A stretch of 64,000 bases of DNA from Pseudorasbora parva (Eukaryota; Chordata; Actinopteri; Cypriniformes; Gobionidae), in assembly GCF_024679245.1 (NCBI RefSeq), contig NC_090176.1, positions 51,796,615 through 51,860,614 of the forward strand, in the 5' to 3' direction. Shown here piece by piece: positions 1-11,415 of this stretch; the first letter of the stretch is position 1, and each line of letters starts with the position of its first letter. A model generated the notes under the pieces. It was not told the origin of the DNA and did not search any database. It saw only the letters and a program-made list of their open reading frames with translations. The translations under genes and the position numbers were made by a program.

Positions 1-530
1 CCAGCTCAGGAGGCGGTGTACGCACGTTTGAGTTAGTGTGAAAATGCGCAGAAAAACAATTCCTAACACCACAAAACGCACTGACAAAGATATGCTATAT
101 TATGACCCACTGTAAAAAACAACAACAACAGCATAGTAATTATAACTTCAGTGTTTATTTTTGGGCAACATGGACTTCAATGTTTAATTTGTGTGACTTT
201 ACCAAAGCATTTGATTTGTAGGCCTGTATTCCTCCGGTCGAGCCAGTGCGCTTTACCTGACGCTTCAGGGTTAGGCACGGACTGAGGCTGAAAATAATTC
301 AGACTGACAAAATAATAAAAATGACATTCTTCTTCTTTTAAATAATAATAAAATAAAAAATAACAACATTCTTCTTCTAAATAACTATAAGCGTCATTAG
401 TAATAAAAATCATAATAATAAGAATAATAAGAATCTTATAAATTGTCATGCAATTATTAATACACATATCTCCGGAAAGTAGAGTAAATGGAAAGTAAAT
501 ACATGACGATGTCATTCCCGTCCCTGTACA

Positions 531-660
531 GGTCCTCGGAGTTTAAGTGTTAAGTTGGAAATTTCATTTTCAGGTCTATGCTCAAAAAGTGAATAAATGG
601 ATTATAACTACTGCGTAAATATAATTTAGTAACATAAAATTCCATAAAAATTCAAAATAT
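531..660. repeat. Dispersed repeat, inverted partner of about 62050-62180
   Basis: From TTTAAGTTGGAAATTTCATT-type sequence through GGTCTATGCTCAAAAAGTGA and onward, about 120 bp match the reverse complement of 62050-62180. Family not identified. Confidence 0.7.
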
Positions 661-676
661 TAAATTAAAATGTAGG

Positions 677-1149
677 GTAAAACTTTAGAATAATGATCAT
701 TAACTAACATGAACTAACCATGAGCAGTACATGGGTTACTGTATTTGTTCATCTTTGTTAATATTAGTTAATAAAAATACAGCTGTTCAAAAAAATTCTG
801 AGTAAAAAACAACCCAATGTTGGGTCAAATATGAACTAACCCAGCAGTTGGGTTGTTTTAACCCAGTGATCGAGTTGTATTAAGCAAATATTTAACCCAA
901 CCGCAGGATTAAAATAACCCAATTGCTGGGTTAGTCCATATCTGACCCAACATTGGGTTAAAACAACCCAGCATTTTTTATAGTGTAGTTCACAGTGCAT
1001 TAACTAAGGTTAACACACATTTTTATAATGCATTAGTAAATGTTGAAACTATCATGAACAAAGATAAATAAATGCTTTATAAGTGCAGTTTATAATTAGT
1101 TCATGTTAACTAATGTTGTTAAATAATGACCATTATTCTAAAGTGTTAG
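677..1149. mobile_element. TIR element (ACTTTAGAATAATG ends), split by a MITE
   Basis: The left end ACTTTAGAATAATGATCATT (about 680) and the right end (about 1120-1147) are inverted copies, both continuing towards a shared ATGAACTAA/TTAGTTCAT motif. No coding capacity. The interior is interrupted by the TGGGTT hairpin element at about 789-995. The target duplication is not clear. Confidence 0.6.
789..995. mobile_element. TGGGTT-family palindromic MITE, copy 1
   Basis: Near-palindrome built of AACCCAATGTTGGGTCAAAT and its complement; it ends in a TTTTTTATAGTG-type tail. Other copies in the window are at 2097-2269, 21781-21958, 22646-22978 and 23090-23292, and several keep the terminal CACTCTAAAAAA. 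Confidence 0.75.
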
Positions 1150-1373
1150 GCTATCCTTGTTTTTTTAAAATGCTAGCAGGGAAAGAGTTAAGGATGTTCT
1201 TTGAAAGTAAATTATTTCTATAGTCAAGTCTGCTTTATTTCTACAGCGCTTTATGCAATACAGATCATTTCGAAGCAGCTTTACTGTGAAAACATTGGTG
1301 CGAACTTCATCAAAATGAGACCGATTCTCTGTAAAGCCGCTATAAGAAAGACAGCAGTGCCATTATTCAGTAA

Positions 1374-1645
1374 AAAGTACACACAGAAAAAAGGGGTGTC
1401 AAAATTGTACCTTTAGGGGTACAACAGCTTGTCACTGGGGCGGTACCCTTAAAAGGACATCTTTGTACCATTTTTGCCACAAAAAGGTTCATAGTAGTAC
1501 CTTAAGGTACACTCTTGGACTCAAAAGTACTAATATGCACCTTTTAGGAGTAAAAAAGGTGTCCTTTTAAGAGTACTGCCCCAGTGACAAGTTGTTGTAC
1601 CCCTAAAGATACAATTTTGACACCCCTTTTTTCTGTGTGTACTTT
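1374..1645. mobile_element. Palindromic MITE (AAAGTACACACAGAAAAAAG ends)
   Basis: 272-bp foldback. The left arm AAAGTACACACAGAAAAAAG followed by GGGTGTCAAAATTGTACC is mirrored at 1600-1645. The arms contain GGGGTACAAC and CAGTGAC motifs. No open frame of its own. Confidence 0.8.
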
Positions 1646-2096
1646 AATAAGCACAGTTTTTAAAGCATGCTGTACTTCAGAAGGGCTGTAGTATAAAGCG
1701 GCCCTCAGACGCGTGGGCTCCGTCGTCTCGGCCCCGTGGCTCCTCGTGTGTTTAGGACTCTCCAGAGCCATCATTAAAAGCCTGTGCATGGAGCGTAAAG
1801 TCAATTTACTCTTGTCAGAGGCTTTCTAGTGTCCCTCCACAGATCTCCAAATATAAATACTGTGTTAGATTTATGGTCTGAGAGGCAGAGTTGTAGTTGA
1901 GACCAGCTCAATCGAGTCGAGACCAGAGAGAAGGCGTGATCATAGAAATATTTACATAGATTCATCATTCGCCCAATCCACGCAATCACTAATGAGGAAT
2001 ATATATATAACCACATTTACATTATTTATACTACTATTATTTATTACTTTATTAATAAACCGGGTTATTTCCTTGACATTATAATAATAATATCTG

Positions 2097-2269
2097 CACT
2101 CAAAAAAAATGTTGGGTTAAAAACAACCCATGTTGGGTTAAAAAAGGACAAACCCAGAAATTGGGTTGTTTGAACCCAGTGAATGGCCCCATTCAAACAA
2201 CCCAATTTCTGTTTTTTTTCTATTTTCAACCCAACATGGGTTGTTTTTAACCCAACATTTTTTAGAGTG
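2097..2269. mobile_element. TGGGTT-family palindromic MITE, copy 2
   Basis: Starts CACTCAAAAAAAATGTTGGG and ends in its inverted form TTTTTTAGAGTG. 173 bp, close to a perfect hairpin. Confidence 0.8.
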
Positions 2270-2318
2270 TGTATCTGACAAGGGGTATTCCTTATGTTAC
2301 GTCCTTGTGTTATGTTGT

Positions 2319-2520
2319 GGGTCAATTTGACCCGTTTCGATTTTCAAGTTGTTGGAAATACTGGTTAACCTATGTTTTTTTTTCTAGATATTTTGTGACC
2401 TTTTCTCATTTACCATCATGAACATGCATGCAAAGTTTCAACATGCTGGTGTTTTGTGACATATACAAACAAAATTACTATTACGTTAGTGATGTTCGCG
2501 GGTCAATTTGACCCTCATAG
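2319..2520. mobile_element. GGGTCAATTTGACCCG-ended element, copy 1
   Basis: Both ends carry the self-complementary GGGTCAATTTGACC. The interior (TCATGAACATGCATGCAAAG, AACATGCTGGTGTTTTGTGA) recurs inverted at 27360-27562. Non-coding. Confidence 0.65.
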
Positions 2521-2839
2521 GCAGCTATTCAAAAAGTAACAAAATAAAAACATTTATTTTATGTATGTCAGGCCATCAACTGCAGTCCTAAAGTGTAAGT
2601 GTATCTAAAAGTGCCGTAACCCTAACCAAACACACTTCAAAAAGCATTGTGTTCAGAATTAATGGCAAATTACAAATTAAAATCATTGACAGACAAAGAT
2701 AGTAAAATAAGCTCTCATTTATATATTCAAGATATCTGAAATACCTAGCTTTTAACCAAACCTTTTATGTAGGATTTTCAAAGGCAGCTTCACAGAACCA
2801 AAACATAAATAAAAAAACATTTATTTGACGTATGTTTTT

Positions 2840-3046
2840 GTTATGTTTTGTTGGACTACTGTGATGATGTTTTTATTCCCTTTCTGGACATGGACAGTAT
2901 AGTGTGCATACACTTGCATTCGCTCTCGGACTAAATATAGAATATCTTAAACTGTGTGTGAAGATGAACGGAGGTCTTACGGGTGTGGAGCGACATTAGG
3001 GAGAGGAGTTAATGACAGACATTTCATTTTTGGGTGAACTAACCCT
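2840..3046. mobile_element. Partial AGGGTTAGTTCACCC TTAA-element (one arm)
   Basis: About 200 bp match the right arm of the element at 50817-53131 (GACTACTGTGATGATGTTTT through GGGTGAACTAACCCT) and end at a TTAA (3047-3050). The other arm is missing. Confidence 0.8.
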
Positions 3047-3050
3047 TTAA

Positions 3051-3916
3051 GAAAATCACACATTATTGGACGTGTCAAACATCAATTTAAAGAAATATTA
3101 ACATAGAGTAATAATCGTGAATATTTTAAATGGGACTTGAGTGGACTTGGAAATAAGTCCGAGACCGAGACCATTAAAACATGGCCTGAGTCTAGAATAC
3201 AAACCACTGCTGAGAGGTTTGAGAGTGTCTGGCCAATTAAAGTCAGCATGAAAGCAAAGTTGGTCTCCTTTATTGTGCATATATCTGAGTGAATCGCTTC
3301 TCAAACAAGAATAAATGTAGGGGCGGGGCTTGATTGTGTCTGTGCGGAATTGATTGGATGGTGGTGGTGGTGTGCTATTGGTGCATCTCATTTGAGTGAC
3401 AGGTGGCCCCGCCCACATCATCAAAAACCAAACACAAAACGCAACTGGAGAAAGGGTTGGATGAGACTTGTTTAACTCACTCCACATGCACGTAAATCTC
3501 TCAGTCACATTTAGAGCTACATCAGCAATTCCAGAACAAACACAAGCGTCCAGGCGCACTGTTGAGTTCATTTGCAAGCTAATAAGGAATGCATTGCAGA
3601 TTTCTTGTATCATCATAAAGCCGAATGGATTTTTGGCTTCCAGAAGTAGGCTGCTGATAAATGAATGCAGGATCTGCTCTTTCACTTCTTACAGATTAAA
3701 CCAGAAGCCGGCCAGAGAGGAACCTGACCAACATTCATTCGGAGAGATTTCAGAGCATAAAAGAGATCGTTCCCATTTTAAAAAAAGTGTGAGGGGGCAT
3801 TCATTTCCAAAATCTGCATTTATAAATGTGAAGCAGCTCATTCAGTGCATGTTTCATTTTCCAAGAGGTCTTTTACCTTAAAAGATCAAGCAAACCGTTC
3901 CTCACAGTTTTTTAAC
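3051..3916. other. No recognisable gene
   Basis: Open frames here (for example 3685-3098 on the minus strand) show no family motif, and the two strands are open at once. A CCCCGCCCACATCATC stretch near 3408 is the only GC-rich site I noticed. Confidence 0.5.
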
Positions 3917-3920
3917 TTAA

Positions 3921-5163
3921 AGCTACACTGTGTAACTTTTTTAGTTTATTCTTAGCTAAAATCACTTAGTTCTTTCAAAAATATATGTGCTCATTAATTT
4001 ATATTTACTTCTTTCAAGTAATAATGCATTCTCGTAATTTTATAATATACCGTTGAAAATGCATAAGTGTTGAGGGTTCGAATGCCGGTCGCCATGTTGC
4101 TCCTCCATCTTGAAAGTACATTTGCCAAAGAGGGACATACCCGTAAATTCAAGCTTCGCTTTTCGCGTTTTTACACTCGATGGCACCGTGTCGAATGTGA
4201 AGAGGAGGATTGCTTGAGGCTGCTATATGATGATGGAGGATCACTCTTAAGCCCCTTCACACTGCACGTCGGACCCGCAATATTCCCGGAACATTGCCAG
4301 ATCGCCTTCTGTGTGAAAGCAACCACGTCCCGGAATTGATTACCGAATTCGACCCGGGTCGGGGAACTAGTAACATTGCGGGATATGTATCAGAGTCGCC
4401 AAGGAAGCGGAAAAGAGAATTAAGACGGCAACGCGACAGGCAAATCAACAAGACAAAAGTAAATACTGGAGTGGCCTTTCCAAGATGGAAAGAGCTCATG
4501 AGGAGCAACGATTTTAAAAAGGATGCCGACGTTGCCTGCTTTCTTCTGGACAGGTAATATTAATTCAGCCTATTTGTGTATATTGGAAGTTTTATTGTTG
4601 CTTGGCTAATTAAATCATGGTGTGCTGAGCATAACACTAGAACGACGTCTAGGATAGTTTTCCTCGCGTCAATGATGAAAAAGTATTGTTTACCTTATAA
4701 CATAAATCCGTGTTCTATGACGGATAACATGAGATTAATATTTTAATTGCATTATAATTTGTTTGCCTTACGCTAGTGGTGTAGTACAATATACAGAATA
4801 ACGATAGCACTGATAAAAGTTACTTTACTAAGAGCTTGCATTCGTCTGGGAACCTGATAGCTGATGTTAGCAATGAAATGGTAAAAAATAACGAAAACAT
4901 AAAACTATTATTCATTTTACATATATTAATTTGATCATAGATCATTTGGCAAATTAAATAACTGCAAATTATAATAGTTTTCAAAAGTAACCTCATCACT
5001 TGAAGCAACACTCACCGAAGAGGTCGAACTGGAAGCCATGACTAAATCGGCCACCGTAGGAGTTGAAACGAAATCGAAATTGAGAGGAGCAGAAACTATT
5101 ATTCTCTGGATGGTCATAAACCTTTACACCGCTAGATGGGGGAAAATATCACACAGTGGAGCT
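3921..5163. mobile_element. TTAA-target DNA element with AGCTACACTGTGT ends
   Basis: Left end AGCTACACTGTGTAAC; right end inverted AGCTCCACTGTGTGAT. Both are flanked by TTAA (3917-3920 and 5164-5167), the target of piggyBac and Kolobok transposons. The interior has a GC-rich segment (4246-4385) and an exon-like coding scrap (4294-4557). No full transposase. Superfamily is inferred from the TTAA only. Confidence 0.75.
4294..4557 (+). pseudogene. Exon-like coding remnant inside the TTAA element
   Basis: Downstream of a GC-rich stretch, an open frame gives a basic segment (PRKRKRELRRQRDRQINK, about residues 49-66) followed by AFPRWKELMRSNDFKKDADV and ACFLLDR. The frame then runs into CAG|GTAATATT, a good splice donor near 4552. 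The basic run plus 'RWKEL...FLLD' pattern resembles DNA-binding N-terminal parts seen in teleost transposon-derived proteins, but I cannot name the family. The other exons are absent from the element, so this is probably a relic. It could instead be chance coding within a repeat. Confidence 0.4.
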
Positions 5164-5167
5164 TTAA

Positions 5168-6504
5168 AGGAACACTCCACTTTTTTTGAAAACAGGCTCA
5201 TTTTCCAATCCCTTATCCTGCCACCGTACACGAATGACACGAATAAATGAACATTTTTATTCCATTCGCTTCATTTGCACGTGAAATTCACTACACAACA
5301 GAAGCGAATAATTCGCGTCATGGGAGGAGCTTCTGCCAGGCAGCGGCAGTCGGCCGGAGGACGAGCCGAGTTAAGGCTGCTCTCGCCGGGGTTGATGAGC
5401 GCTGAGCTCCGGTGATCGCCTGGGTCTCACACCTCCGAAAACACCTGATCGAATTTTCAAATAGGCGCTCTCTTAATAAATAAACTACATATTTAAGCTT
5501 TAAACAACTACATTCTCACTTGAAAAACTATTAAAACTACATTTTGTGACACAATAACAGTAGTATTTTTTAATTGCTCTGGCCTCGGGGTTTCCCATCC
5601 GTCACTTCACCACGTGACAGCAGTAAGCAGGCTCCTCATTGGTTAACGTGGCGCGAATATCTGCCAAAGTTCAGATTTTTCAACTTGTCGCGCGAATCAC
5701 GCGTTCAAAACGCTCAATTTGCGTGATCCTTGCCTTTTCGCGTCTCTGCATTGACTTAACATGTAAACCACTCGCGTGAATCGCGTCATTCGTGTGCGGT
5801 GTGAACGCAGCATTAGAGCTAAACAGTCGAGTTTTACCGTTTTTGAATCCATTCAGCCGATCTCTGTATCTGGCGGTAGCACTTTTAGCATAGCTTAGCA
5901 TACATCATTGAATCGGATTAGACCATTAGCATCGCGCTCAGAAATGACCAAAGACTTTTTTTCAAAGATAATATTTTTCCTTTTTAAAACTTAACATCGT
6001 GTACTAAGACCAACGGAAAATTAAAAGTTGCAATTTTTAGACCGATATAGATAGGACCTATTTTCTTATTCCTGCGTAATAATCACGGAGCTTTGCTGCC
6101 GTGTCATCGGTGCAGCGGCGCAATAATATTACGCAGCGCCTAAAAGTAGTCCTCAGATTGGTAACTGCCAATGTGACCAGTGCTACGTTTGTGTAGTTGC
6201 AGAGAAGGCCCTTTCACGGCAGTAAATCTGTGATAATTACGCAGGGATGAGAAAGACATTGGTCTTAGTGCACGGTATAACTATAGACGAGTCAAGTTTT
6301 AAATAGGAAAATATTGAAAGTCTTTGATCATTTTTATGAGCGTGATGCTAATGGTCTAATCCGATTCAATGATGTATGCTAAGCTATGCTACAAGTGCTA
6401 CCGCCAGATACAGAGATCGGCTGAATGGATTCAAAAACGGTAAAACTCGACTGTTTACCTCTAAGGGATTGGAAAATAAGCCTAATTTTAAAAAAAGTGT
6501 TCCT
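5168..6504. mobile_element. TTAA-target foldback element, interrupted copy
   Basis: Ends AGGAACACTCCACTTTTTTT and its inverse, each next to TTAA (5164-5167, 6505-6508). The arms carry AACAGTCGAGTTTTACCGTT and ATTGAATCGGATTAGACCAT in inverted order. An uninterrupted copy lies at 15220-15939. This copy is split at 5213-5815 by another element. The left TTAA is shared with the preceding element. Confidence 0.85.
5216..5812. mobile_element. PIF/Harbinger-like MITE nested in the foldback element (TTA duplication)
   Basis: 597 bp flanked by TTA on both sides (5213-5215, 5813-5815). Comparison with 15220-15939 shows exactly where it entered. The right end reads GTGTGAACGCAGCA; both ends have CACACGAATGAC-like inverted motifs. 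A related copy is at about 25948-26681. Confidence 0.75.
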
Positions 6505-6508
6505 TTAA

Positions 6509-6950
6509 TACTGTGAGAAAGAAGAATGAGTTTTTAGTGAAGTTTGCCGTGCACAATTAAAACTCGCCGCAGAACGATGTAAGGTTTCATTAGCATGAGC
6601 AGTCGTGCTTTAAATTGAAAATTCATCCTCCCAAGTCATTATTAAAGAGACGCTTCTGCAGAGGGAGACTTTCGGAAACATTTGCCCATGAATATTTAAA
6701 AGGAGAGGTATTATTTGTTATAACATGTCAGACTGTAATACAGCACGCGTCAGTTATGTCCCTCCTGAGAGCCATTACGGGGGAATTAATGAATTGGTGG
6801 AAGACGTGCTGTAATCTACAGTGAGGAACGACTGCAGGAGTCGAGGCCGATATGAGAGGAATTAGAGATAAATAAGTGTCTGTGTGATATTTGCATCTCC
6901 GCTCAAACAAACAGCAGGTACACACACATCCATTAGATCAGGGGTTTTCA
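6509..6950. other. No recognisable feature
   Basis: Single-copy-looking sequence between a transposon and the microsatellite block. Short open frames only, with no motifs. Confidence 0.4.
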
Positions 6951-7052
6951 AACAGTGCTGAATGCAAATAATAAAATAATCATTCATGGTCAAATCGTTT
7001 TTTTGAAGAGCCTTTTTGTGTTACTCAGATCCTGGGTCAGACATATAACCCA

Positions 7053-7102
7053 CACTGCAAAAAAAATGCTTTTCTTACTTAGTATTTTTGTCTTGTTTCT
7101 AG
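7053..7102. mobile_element. Foldback 'GCAAAAAATGC' MITE, left-end fragment
   Basis: CACTGCAAAAAAAATGCTTT through GTCTAGTCCAAACATCT-like sequence is the first 50 bp of the foldback family whose full copies are at 54359-54760 and 60331-60728. It stops abruptly at the (TG)n run. Confidence 0.8.
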
Positions 7103-7220
<118 letters not shown>

Positions 7221-7350
7221 AGCAGGGGGAGATGTGGCTCTTTCTGACCGCTGCAGTGTTACCGCAGTAAGACTTCAGCTCATGATCACCTCCCATGAGT
7301 GCATGCAAACCTCGTCATGTGACGGAACGATTGATGGATGGATGATGGGG

Positions 7351-7351
<1 letters not shown>

Positions 7352-7419
<68 letters not shown>

Positions 7420-7509
7420 CCCTGTCTCTTCCCTTCACACACACACACACACACTGCCCCATAACCCACCCATCACACACACACGCACACACTGCCCCTG
7501 TCCCTACCC

Positions 7510-7543
<34 letters not shown>

Positions 7544-7633
7544 CCCTTAACCCACCCATCACACACACACACACACTGCCCCTTAACCCACCCATCACAC
7601 ACACACACGCACATACTGCCCCTGTCCCTACCC

Positions 7634-7691
<58 letters not shown>

Positions 7692-7781
7692 CCGTAAACC
7701 CACCCATCACACACACACACACTGCCCCTGTCCCTAAACCTACCCAACACACACACCCCATGCCCCTAAACCTACCCATCT

Positions 7782-7862
<81 letters not shown>

Positions 7863-7882
7863 CCCCTAAACCTACCCATCAT

Positions 7883-7963
<81 letters not shown>
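7352..7963. repeat. Compound (CA)n array with TGCCCCTxxxCCCACCCATC interruptions
   Basis: Pure CA runs are separated by recurring 20-25 bp islands (ACTGCCCCTGTCCCTACCC and ACTGCCCCTTAACCCACCCA). The islands repeat several times, so a larger CA-plus-island unit has been duplicated, not just slippage of the dinucleotide. Confidence 0.95.
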
Positions 7964-7965
<2 letters not shown>

Positions 7966-7973
7966 CTATCATT

Positions 7974-8078
7974 CCATCCATCCATCCATCCATCCATCCA
8001 TCCATCCATCTGTCATTCCATCCATCTGTCATTCCATCCATCCATCCATCCATCCATCCATCCATCCATCCTTCCATC
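7974..8078. repeat. (CATC)n microsatellite
   Basis: CATC repeats with two TGTCATTC interruptions. Confidence 0.97.
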
Positions 8079-8772
8079 CGGCTGGAAGGATTCAGGCTGC
8101 CAGTCGTCCTGTGAGACAAATGTGACATTTTGAGTGATTCTGCTAATCTGCAGCAAAGGCATTAGAAAATAAATGACAGTAAAGACGCACTCAGCTACGC
8201 CGCCTAACCTCTATTACCCCGATTTGCATTTTTCCCCGTTGGGAAGAATGACAGCGTAAATCATTCAGGTGTCGTCTCACTCATAATTACATCAAGCGTT
8301 GACTGCTCGATGAAAAGCACAAAGACAGACACTGAAAAACGAGCCAGATATCGGTGAAATGAAGAGGAGTTAAAGGCCAGCTTTAGCAACAAGCATCTGA
8401 CAAACCGTCCCGTCGTTCATCAACTCACATTCAACAGATGGAAGGATTTTGCATATTCTTGAGACACGAGACAAAACACGTCCTGTATTTTTCCCAGCAA
8501 CAACTACAGTGTATATCATTTATTCAAACTGTCCTCCCAAAAAAAAAAAAAAAGACTGTAGGTCGTTTTTCAAGCGCTTTATTACAACCTTCATTTACGT
8601 TTTAAAGTCATGCGCCCTCTAGCTTGCGTAGAAATAATGACATTGGTGTCATGAAATGACGTATGACTGTTGTTACCAATCAAACTGTGTTCATTTTAAT
8701 GCAATGTGTAGACTTTTTACCACCATTTGTCGTATTTCAATTTAGAAATATTATATATATTTTATATATATA
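8079..8772. other. No recognisable feature
   Basis: AT-moderate sequence with an A13 run near 8540. No gene, RNA or repeat family recognised. Confidence 0.4.
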
Positions 8773-10283
8773 CATGTCCGTCTAAAAAAATTAGCATATT
8801 GTGATGAAGTTCATTATTTTCCATAATGTAATGATAAAAATTAAACTTTCATATATTTTAGATTCATTGCACACCAACTGAAATATTTCAGGTCTTTTGT
8901 TGTTTTAATACTGATGATTTTGGCACACAGCTCATGAAAAGAATTGGCATATTTCATCCGACCAATAAAAGAAAAGTGTTTTTAGTAAATAAAAAGTCAA
9001 CCTTCAAATAATTATGTTCAGTTCTGCACTCAATACTTGGTGGGGAACCCTTTAGCAGAAATGACTGCTTCAGTGCGGCGTGGCGTGGAGGCGATCAGCC
9101 TGTGGCTCTGCTGAGGTGTTCTGGAGGCCCAGGATGCTTCGAGAGCGGCCTTAAGCTCATCCAGAGTGTTGGGTCTCGCGTCTCTCAACTATCTCTTCAC
9201 GATATCCCACAGATTCTCTATGGGGTTCAGGTCAGGAGAGTTGAGCACAGTAATACCATGGTCAGTAAACCATTTACCAGTGGTTTGGGCACTGTGAGCA
9301 GGTGCCAGGTCGTGCTGAAAAACCAAATCTTCATCTCCATAAAGCTTTTCAGCAGATGAAGCATGAAGTGCTCCAAAATCTCCTGATAGCGAGCTGACCC
9401 TGCCCTTGATAAAACACAGCGGACCAACACCAGCAGCTGACATGGCACCCCAGACCATCACTGACTGTGGGGACTTGACACTGGACTTCAGATATTTTGG
9501 CATTTCCTTATTCCCGGTCTTCCTCCAGACTCTGGCACCTTGATTTCCGAATGACATGCAAAATTTGCTTTCATCCGAAAAAAGTACTTTGGCCCACTGA
9601 GCAACAGTCCAGTGCTGCTTCTCTGTAGCCCAAAAGTGTCTTGACCTGGGGAATGCGGCACCTGTAGCCCATTTCCTGCACACGCCTGTGCACGGTGGCT
9701 CTGGATGTTTCTCCTCCAGACTCAGTCCACTGCTTCGGCAGGTCCCCCAAGGTCTGGAATCGGTCCTTCTCCACAATCTTCCTCAGGGTCCACTCACCTC
9801 TGCTCGTTGTGCAGCGTTTTTTGCCACACTTTTTCCTTCCCACAGACTTCCCACTGAGGTGCCTTGATACAGCACTCTGGGAACAGCCTATTCGTTCAGA
9901 AATGTCTTTCTGTGTCTTCCCCTCTCGCTTGAGGGTGTCAATGATGGCCTTCTGGACAGCAGTCAGGTCAGCAGTCTTACCCATGATTGCGGTTTTGAGT
10001 AATGAACCCGGCTGGGAGTTTTTAAAATCTTTTGCAGGTGTTTAGAGTTAATTAGTTGATTCAGATGATTAGGTTAATTGCTCGTTTAGAGAACCTTTTC
10101 ATGATATGCTAATTTTTTGAGACAGGAATTTTGGGTTTTCATGAGCTGTATGCCAAAATCATCAGTATTAAAACAATAAAAGACCTGAAATATTTCAGTT
10201 GGCGTGCAATGAATCTAAAATATATGAAAGTTTAATTTTTATCATTACATTATGGAAAATAATGAACTTTTGAAAAGGACCTG
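8773..10283 (-). mobile_element. Tc1/mariner transposon with about 200-bp inverted repeats
   Basis: Long inverted repeats share AAGTTCATTATTTTCCATAA and CTGAAATATTTCAGGTCTTT with the right end. The outer tips (CATGTCC / GGACCTG) abut TA on each side, the Tc1 target. The minus strand carries a damaged transposase (9984-9030). A near-complete but inactivated copy. Confidence 0.9.
9030..9984 (-). pseudogene. Tc1-like transposase, two visible lesions
   Basis: Starts MGKTADLTAVQKAIID with an HTH domain (KDISERIGCSQSAVSRHLSG), then a second HTH (ATVHRRVQEMGYRC). Near 9650 the frame shifts; the other frame continues with HWTVAQWAKVLFSDESKFC, VMVWGAMSAAGVGPL, VFQHDLAPAHSAQ and NPIENLWDIVKR. The three DDE acids are visible (FSDES, QHD, IENLW). 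A TAG stop follows WDIVKR at about 9188, after which the frame is open again to ...RLIAS..., AKGFPTKY and a normal stop at 9030. So there is one frameshift and one nonsense change in an otherwise full-length, about 315-codon gene. Confidence 0.9.
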
Positions 10284-10542
10284 TATATATACATTCACAA
10301 CTAACTTACACCATCCCTAAACCTATTATTATTATCGATAGGGGCACAACTTTAGTAATGTTCCTATTGGTTATATTTCAATGAAGTACAAACGACCTAT
10401 ATAGGCGTATTGGTTGGAGGGCATGTTGCATTTATTGTGATTTGGAACTTATTATGACGTGGACGGTGAGATATTAAGACAAAACACATTGAAAACATCT
10501 CAGTTAGAGCATTTCATTAAACGATAGCACTGGGCAGACTCT

Positions 10543-10775
10543 GTGTGCGTGCGTGTGTGCGTGCGTGCGTGTGTGTGTGCGTGTGCGCAGGGGCGTAGCA
10601 CCAAATTTTGGGCCCTGGGTACAAACCATCTTGCTGGGCCCCCGTACCATGTATGTGTATGTATAGAAAACGTACTTCTAAGGCCCCCCCCTGCCTCGGG
10701 CCCTGGTTACTCAGTACCCTTTATCCCCCCAGTCCCACGCCCCTGCGTGTGCGTGTGTGTCTGTGTGTGTGTTCC
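10543..10775. repeat. (GT/GC)n microsatellite, split by a hAT MITE
   Basis: GTGCGTGTGTGCG-type repeats lie on both sides of the 158-bp element at 10588-10745. Confidence 0.85.
10588..10745. mobile_element. hAT-type MITE in a microsatellite (8-bp duplication)
   Basis: Ends CAGGGGCGTAG and CACGCCCCTG; flanked by CGTGTGCG on both sides (10580-10587, 10746-10753). 158 bp, non-coding. The 8-bp duplication and CAGGGGC tips are typical of hAT. Caveat: the flanks are microsatellite, so the 8-bp match could be partly chance. Confidence 0.75.
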
Positions 10776-10869
10776 TGCAAGTAAAAACAGATGAAAATGA
10801 CCTTATTTCAAGCACGACTGCTGCGGTGGAGGTTTTCATTTCTGTGCGGCTTTATAGAGCGTGTTACTG

Positions 10870-11290
10870 CACACTGTAAAAAAGCTTTTTTTCATTTTAG
10901 TAAAATACATTTAATTTACAGTGTTTATTCAATGGGTTTGTCCAATTTATTTGATAGAAATAAAAAGTTCTTTCTACCTTTGGGAGCAAACTCAAAAAAC
11001 CTATGCAAAAAAAAAAAGGGGGGGGGGGGGGCACGAAGTATACAGTGCAGAATCAAAAACATCCACACAAAAAAAATCTTTGGTATATTATAGTAAAATT
11101 ACACTAAAATCGCTTGTGTAATTACACTACAATTATAGTGTTTTTAACTACTTATATCATTGCAAAGACACTACAGTATATTGTAGTATTTACTACACTT
11201 TATTAATTTACTGTAGTTTATTTACTATATTATGGTTCAAAAACACTATAGTATTTTACTGTAATTTACTATAGTATTTTTTCATGTGGG
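10870..11290. repeat. AT-rich interspersed and palindromic sequence
   Basis: Contains CACTGTAAAAAAGC and TTAATTTACAGTG facing each other (10870-10923), then TATAGTAAAATTACAC and TACTGTAATTTACTATAG motifs in inverted order. Probably one or two decayed MITEs. An 11-G homopolymer is at about 11020. Confidence 0.4.
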
Positions 11291-11367
11291 TTTTTATATT
11301 GAATTAAATCCTTGCCATATATATATATATTTGCAAAAGAATAAGGATTTGCAAAGTATTGCAAAAA

Positions 11368-11414
<47 letters not shown>

Positions 11415-11415
11415 T
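11368..11415. repeat. (AAT)n microsatellite
   Basis: Uninterrupted ATA/AAT triplets. Confidence 0.95.

Noticed and set aside
3098..3685. 195-codon minus-strand frame as a gene
   Set aside because: No family motif, an overlapping open frame on the other strand, and low-complexity prolines; treated as chance.
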